Origin: Roseobacter sp.
GTDB lineage: Bacteria > Pseudomonadota > Alphaproteobacteria > Rhodobacterales > Rhodobacteraceae
DNA: 8,892 nucleotides
Direction of reading: 5' to 3'
NCBI GenBank assembly: GCA_024636425.1
Contig: JAGXHB010000148.1
Coordinates: 1 to 8,892, forward strand
Shown here: piece after piece, positions 6,913 to 8,892 of the stretch
Position numbering within the stretch: position 1 is the stretch's first letter
How the letters are laid out: each line of letters begins with the position of its first letter
The notes under the pieces: generated by a model
Databases searched by the model: none
Seen by the model: only the letters and a program-made list of their open reading frames with translations
What the model was told of the DNA's origin: nothing
Translations under genes and position numbers: made by a program

Positions 6913-7566
6913 ATGTCCTTGCGCATCAATGACACCATCCCGGATCTGACTGTTGAAACCGATCAGGGGTCGATCAACCTGCATGAATGGATCGGCGACA
7001 GCTGGGCGATCCTGTTCTCGCACCCCAAGGATTTCACGCCAGTCTGCACGACCGAATTTGGTGCTGTGGCGCAACTGGCCGATGAATGGGAAAAGCGCGG
7101 CACCAAGGTGATGGGCATTTCCGTTGATGGTGTCGAAGACCACAAGAAGTGGAAGACCGACATCGAAACATTCGGCGGGGCCAAAGCCGGATTCCCGATC
7201 ATCGCCGACAATGATCTCAAGGTGGCCAAGGCGTTCGACATGTTGCCTGCCGAAGCCTATCTGCCCGATGGCCGCACCCCCGCCGACAGCGCGACCGTCC
7301 GCGCCGTGTTCATCGTCGGTCCCGACAAGAAACTGAAGCTGTCGATGACCTATCCCATGACCGTGGGGCGCAACTTTGCCGAAGTCCTGCGTGCGCTGGA
7401 TGGCTTGCAGATGTCGTCGGGCAAGGGCGTTGCAACGCCTGCAAACTGGAATGTCGGTGATGACGTGATCATTCCTGCGACGTTGTCGGATGAAGATGCC
7501 GAAGCCAAGTTCGGTGCCTTCAACAAGATCCTGCCCTATCTGCGCACGACCAAAGCCCCCAGCTAA
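6913..7566 (+). CDS. 1-Cys peroxiredoxin (Prx6 subfamily)
   Basis: A 217-aa cytosolic thiol peroxidase expected to reduce hydrogen peroxide and organic hydroperoxides. The thioredoxin-fold core carries the peroxidatic motif HPKDFTPVCTTEFG (37-50) with Cys45. The conserved catalytic arginine is probably Arg130 (ATVRAVFIVGP). The protein contains only this one cysteine, so there is no resolving cysteine and an external thiol reductant is needed, as in Prx6 enzymes. The C-terminal extension (MSSGKGVATPANWNVGDDV, about 167-185) is also typical of this subfamily, and the length matches it. It is transcribed away from the aldehyde dehydrogenase gene. Its TAA stop overlaps the stop of the converging GT25 gene, and a strong intrinsic terminator follows 52 bases later inside that gene. 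Confidence 0.95.
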   Translation: MSLRINDTIPDLTVETDQGSINLHEWIGDSWAILFSHPKDFTPVCTTEFGAVAQLADEWEKRGTKVMGISVDGVEDHKKWKTDIETFGGAKAGFPIIADNDLKVAKAFDMLPAEAYLPDGRTPADSATVRAVFIVGPDKKLKLSMTYPMTVGRNFAEVLRALDGLQMSSGKGVATPANWNVGDDVIIPATLSDEDAEAKFGAFNKILPYLRTTKAPS

Positions 7567-8276
7567 GGACGCTGCGGCCGTAGAGCCACCTGCGCGCGAT
7601 ACCACGTGCGCCGCAATTCCCGCATCAGCTTGCCGCTGGTGCGGGTTTTTTGCTGAATGGTCGACCCGCCGATCTGGTTTGCGATTTCCGTCACGCCGTT
7701 GGGAAGCAGCGCGTGGATAGGCTGGCCGGTGACCCAGTGCATCTGCAACCACGTATCAATTGGCCGGTCGATCTGCTCTGACCGAGCCAACAGGCGCTGC
7801 GCCGCCGCGCGTCCGACGATCTGACAACCCGTCTGCAAGCCGATCCGCTTTGGAAGGAACACGCTTACTTTGCCATCTCGAGCGAACTCAGGACCAGCTT
7901 CTCGCTTCTTCATGGGTAACCGAACGAACATATCCGGCGTCATATGAGCTTGAATCAGGGTAAGGGACTGCGCCATCTGCGGGAGTGAGATGGCGACGTC
8001 GTCCTCAACCACCAAGGCATACGGTGAGTCTGACTTGGCAATGAGTTCCCAGCATTTGCGGTGACTCTGAAAACAGCCAATCTCGCCGGGCGTCAGCGCA
8101 AAGGGATACTGCGGTTCATGCAGATCGCCTGCAAAGGTTTTAACTTCGGCGATCTGATGCGGATCGCGGCCATTGACGGCATCGACGACCTGCGCGTCGG
8201 GTAGATCCTGCAACAGCCTGTCGACGTTGGGACGCCGCGCAGTGCTGCCGGGCATGTGGATGATCAGGGAATGCAC
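7563..8276 (-). CDS. Glycosyltransferase family 25 (LPS-type) protein
   Basis: A 237-aa protein with GT25 features: an N-terminal LIIHMPGSTARRPNVDRLL segment (4-22), LTPGEIGCFQSHRKCWELI (61-79), and the acidic VVEDDV motif (89-94) that probably fills the metal/nucleotide-sugar role. GT25 enzymes usually add galactose or glucose to lipooligosaccharide, or modify proteins; the donor and acceptor here are unknown. The C-terminus is rich in Arg and Lys (from about 210), which may favour membrane contact (inference). The start is a GTG at 8276, the first usual start after an in-frame stop at 8334-8336; the ribosome binding site is poor. It lies 32 bases after the 42-aa ORF on the same strand with no terminator between, so it may be transcribed from the formate dehydrogenase side. 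Its last ~30 codons contain the antisense peroxiredoxin terminator. Confidence 0.85.
   Translation of the reverse strand: MHSLIIHMPGSTARRPNVDRLLQDLPDAQVVDAVNGRDPHQIAEVKTFAGDLHEPQYPFALTPGEIGCFQSHRKCWELIAKSDSPYALVVEDDVAISLPQMAQSLTLIQAHMTPDMFVRLPMKKREAGPEFARDGKVSVFLPKRIGLQTGCQIVGRAAAQRLLARSEQIDRPIDTWLQMHWVTGQPIHALLPNGVTEIANQIGGSTIQQKTRTSGKLMRELRRTWYRAQVALRPQRP
7619..7651 (+). terminator. Intrinsic terminator of the peroxiredoxin gene, inside the antisense GT25 gene
   Basis: CCCGCATCAGC (7619-7629) pairs with GCTGGTGCGGG (7635-7645) over 11 positions, all Watson-Crick except one G-T wobble, around the 5-base loop TTGCC. Six T residues (7646-7651) follow directly. This is a textbook Rho-independent terminator on the plus strand, 52 bases after the peroxiredoxin stop. 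It works in one direction only, since no T-run follows on the minus strand. It overlaps GT25 codons for about QQKTRTSGKLMRE. Confidence 0.9.
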
Positions 8277-8308
8277 TGTCTCGCGCGCCTGCCTTGGCCT
8301 ACAGCCGA

Positions 8309-8437
8309 TCAGTCGCCCAGACGGACATTGCTGTCAGACGTCACATTGGCCGAGGAAAAGCCGGCATTGTTCAGGCCGTAATTCATCCCGAAGGAAATGA
8401 CGACAAGGGCCACCAGTGCTGCGATAAAGGCTTTCAT
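8309..8437 (-). CDS. Small membrane or secreted protein, 42 aa, unknown function
   Basis: A short ORF running from ATG at 8437 to TGA at 8309. The protein starts MKAFIAALVALVVISFG, a charged start and a hydrophobic helix at about 4-17. A polar tail follows that is rich in Asn, Ser and Asp and ends SNVRLGD. It reads as a single-pass membrane peptide or a signal-peptide-like precursor. AGAAGGA (8450-8444) lies 6 bases before the ATG, a good ribosome binding site, and about 69% of third codon positions are G or C, which suits coding DNA here. Its ATG overlaps the stop of the preceding 52-aa ORF (ATGA). I do not recognise a named family. The position, downstream of the formate dehydrogenase gamma gene, suggests it belongs to that transcription unit. 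Confidence 0.65.
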   Translation of the reverse strand: MKAFIAALVALVVISFGMNYGLNNAGFSSANVTSDSNVRLGD

Positions 8438-8592
8438 TCTGTATCCTTCTGTTGCGTGGCGTCACGCAGGTCATTCATCACGTCGCTTTGATCTTCTGTG
8501 GCTGTGATGCGCTGCATCGGCATCTTGCTTCCGGCTATATAAGGACCGGTGACTGCATGAAGCAAGGCACCGATCCCAACCACGCGCCGCAT
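8434..8592 (-). CDS. Possible small protein, 52 aa, unknown function
   Basis: An ORF from ATG at 8592 to TGA at 8434. It begins one base after the formate dehydrogenase gamma stop (TAA-G-ATG) and overlaps the next ATG by four bases (ATGA), an arrangement typical of translationally coupled genes. The N-terminus (MRRVVGIGALLHAVTGPYIAG) is mildly hydrophobic after two arginines; the C-terminal half (ITATEDQSDVMNDLRDATQQ) is polar and acidic. No clear ribosome binding site precedes the ATG, so it would rely on coupling. An internal ATG (residue 24) has GGAAG four bases before it and is an alternative start. Third-position G+C is about 60%, weaker than in neighbours. It could instead be a spacer holding a promoter (TTGCTT 8565-8560, 18 bases, TATATA 8541-8536). 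Confidence 0.42.
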   Translation of the reverse strand: MRRVVGIGALLHAVTGPYIAGSKMPMQRITATEDQSDVMNDLRDATQQKDTE

Positions 8593-8593
8593 C

Positions 8594-8892
8594 TTATTCA
8601 GCAGGATGCGCGGTGCTGGCGGGTTTTTTCTCGTCCGTCACAACCTCGTCGACCCAAAGGCTGTGATGTTCGCGGGCCCATTCGAGATCGACATCACCCG
8701 AACCCATCGCCTCGAACGCGCCTTCCATACCAAGCGTCCCGATGTAGATATGCGCGATGATGACGGCCATCAGAACGAAGCTGACGATCGCGTGCCAAAG
8801 CTGCGCATATTGCATTTCCGCCTGCGGGGTCAGGGACGATTCAATCGGCCCAAAGCCAAGCATCTGAGGGATGCCCCACTCGTTCAGATGCG
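8594..8892 (-). CDS. Formate dehydrogenase gamma subunit, cytochrome b556 (C-terminal part)
   Basis: The frame is open from the right edge of the window to the TAA at 8594-8596; about 98 C-terminal residues are visible and the start lies outside. The fragment reads LNEWGIPQMLGFGPIESSLT, then AQLWHAIVSFVLMAVIIAHI, one membrane helix with histidines (WHA and AHIYIG) that fit haem b ligation. It continues LGMEGAFEAMGSGDVDLEWA, REHHSLWVDE and a polar tail ending STAHPAE. This pattern matches the membrane-anchoring gamma subunit (FdnI/FdoI/FdhC type), which passes electrons from formate oxidation to quinone. The alpha and beta subunit genes would be expected upstream, beyond the right edge (inference). 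The gene is followed directly by the two short ORFs on the same strand. Confidence 0.85.
   Translation of the reverse strand, partial: HLNEWGIPQMLGFGPIESSLTPQAEMQYAQLWHAIVSFVLMAVIIAHIYIGTLGMEGAFEAMGSGDVDLEWAREHHSLWVDEVVTDEKKPASTAHPAE

Noticed and set aside
6910..7752. Minus-strand open frame of 280 codons across the peroxiredoxin gene and part of GT25
   Set aside because: It overlaps two genes with clear catalytic motifs, and its translation is low-information Gly/Arg/His-rich sequence.

Overview
The window looks like chromosomal DNA of an alphaproteobacterium, most likely a marine Rhodobacteraceae (Roseobacter-group) member. This is judged from the gene families, the G+C-rich third codon positions and the character of the proteins; no rRNA or other marker gene is present to prove it. 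No CRISPR array, tRNA, insertion sequence, attachment site or replication origin was seen. The DNA is tightly packed: nine full or partial standard genes, two very short candidate genes, and few gaps over 150 bases.

Layout. A plus-strand block (1-3263) carries the 3' part of a dimethylglycine/sarcosine dehydrogenase-like oxidoreductase with a folate-binding GcvT domain, a RarD-type EamA transporter, and an RluA-family pseudouridine synthase. It meets a minus-strand block (3260-6748) head-on, and the two converging genes share the four bases CTAG as their stop codons. The minus block holds a Tat-exported class C beta-lactamase-fold serine hydrolase, a GT11 alpha-1,2-fucosyltransferase-like enzyme, and an NAD(P)-dependent aldehyde dehydrogenase with its own intrinsic terminator. 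A 164-base divergent promoter region (6749-6912) separates the aldehyde dehydrogenase from a plus-strand 1-Cys peroxiredoxin. That gene ends 4 bases inside a minus-strand GT25 glycosyltransferase. The right edge (8309-8892, minus) holds the C-terminus of a formate dehydrogenase gamma subunit followed by two candidate micro-genes (52 and 42 aa), the second overlapping the first by ATGA.

How the genes relate. Most are unrelated housekeeping or metabolic functions: one-carbon/methylamine oxidation, solute export, RNA modification, aldehyde oxidation, peroxide defence, respiratory formate oxidation and surface glycosylation. The most interesting points are structural. A strong peroxiredoxin terminator lies wholly inside the antisense coding sequence of the GT25 gene. 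Two convergent gene pairs have overlapping stop codons. A tightly packed cluster of unannotated micro-ORFs sits at the tail of the formate dehydrogenase operon. I saw no clear evidence of a new defence or biosynthetic system.
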